Below are positions 63,904 to 64,000 of a stretch of 64,000 nucleotides of DNA, one piece after another. Numbering within the stretch: position 1 is the first letter of the stretch; every line of letters starts with the position of its first letter. Location of the stretch: positions 558,001-622,000 of the forward strand of contig NZ_CP060497.1 of the NCBI RefSeq assembly GCF_014334135.1, read 5' to 3'. The position numbers and the translations under genes were made by a program. This DNA comes from Olivibacter sp. SDN3. Lineage in GTDB: Bacteria > Bacteroidota > Bacteroidia > Sphingobacteriales > Sphingobacteriaceae. The notes under the pieces were generated by a model that worked only from the letters and a program-made list of their open reading frames with translations, searched no databases and was not told the DNA's origin.

Positions 63904-64000
63904 ATGACACTGCATAAAAAGACGGACCAACAGTTAATTCATTTGTATTTGGTCGGCAATGAAGCCGCAATTGAAGAGTTAGTTCATAGATATAAATCAA
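63904..64000 (+). CDS. RNA polymerase ECF sigma factor, N-terminal fragment (cut by window edge)
   Basis: The first 32 codons of a plus-strand gene reach the right edge. The sequence DQQLIHLYLVGNEAAIEELV followed by HRYKS is the start of sigma-70 region 2 in extracytoplasmic-function sigma factors of Bacteroidota (pattern QLIxLYxxGNExAxEELxxRY). The ATG at 63904 has no strong ribosome-binding site. Upstream lies a short inverted repeat, GGTATA-CATTA-TATACC, at about 63810-63826. Which ECF group it belongs to cannot be told from the fragment. Confidence 0.75.
   Translation, partial: MTLHKKTDQQLIHLYLVGNEAAIEELVHRYKS

Overview
The window is an ordinary chromosomal segment of a Bacteroidota bacterium, most likely of the family Sphingobacteriaceae (Pedobacter/Sphingobacterium/Olivibacter relatives). 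The support is a SusC/SusD pair, an outer-membrane beta-barrel TonB receptor with a carboxypeptidase-regulatory-like domain, promoters of the TAnnTTTG type, few Shine-Dalgarno sites, DUF3098, a Pycsar-effector-type membrane protein, MetZ, and an FtsX-UppP-TruB-RibF order. No insertion sequence, integrase, CRISPR array, rRNA or tRNA was seen.

Positions 1-16939 (all minus strand) hold a pectin-utilisation region. A four-gene L-rhamnose operon (rhaT, rhaEW, rhaI and an FGGY kinase) ends in a clear terminator at 10859. It is followed by a seven-gene polysaccharide-utilisation operon: SusC, SusD, a secreted PL22 oligogalacturonate lyase, a five-bladed-propeller glycosidase-like protein, two GH28 enzymes, and a lipoprotein cut off by the window edge. 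Together they fit capture and cleavage of a rhamnose- and galacturonate-containing pectin (probably rhamnogalacturonan), with the released rhamnose metabolised by the rha enzymes. No regulator gene lies in the region, but an inverted repeat sits in front of susC.

Positions 17391-31749 carry a GNAT acetyltransferase, a two-subunit M16 protease (one chain with HxxEH, the other with the Arg/Tyr pair), a TonB receptor, an AT-rich 1.6 kb intergenic stretch, an M28 peptidase, a YceI protein with a thioesterase, an isoaspartyl peptidase, an Lrp regulator coupled to an EamA exporter, and a DinB protein. The intergenic stretch contains a likely sigma-54-type promoter followed about 60 nt later by a textbook terminator, which I read as a small RNA gene.

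Positions 32008-42956 hold the most unusual unit: an HD domain fused to a Pycsar-type transmembrane effector, polyphosphate kinase 1, a propeller lipoprotein, a 1210-residue protein joining a calcineurin-like phosphatase, a region with atypical-kinase-like (FAM20-like) motifs and an outer-membrane barrel, then a GAF-domain protein. A convergent PAP2 phosphatase follows.

Positions 43141-64000 are mainly housekeeping: an ABC exporter with an inverted repeat over its start, a double-thioredoxin protein, a GNAT-MarR-GNAT operon behind a perfect 18-bp operator-like palindrome, a DUF1338 dioxygenase, leuS, the ftsX-DUF3098-uppP-truB and ribF-DUF2157 genes, a second YceI, OsmC, metZ, cobA, an Rrf2 regulator, uvrA, and the start of an ECF sigma factor.
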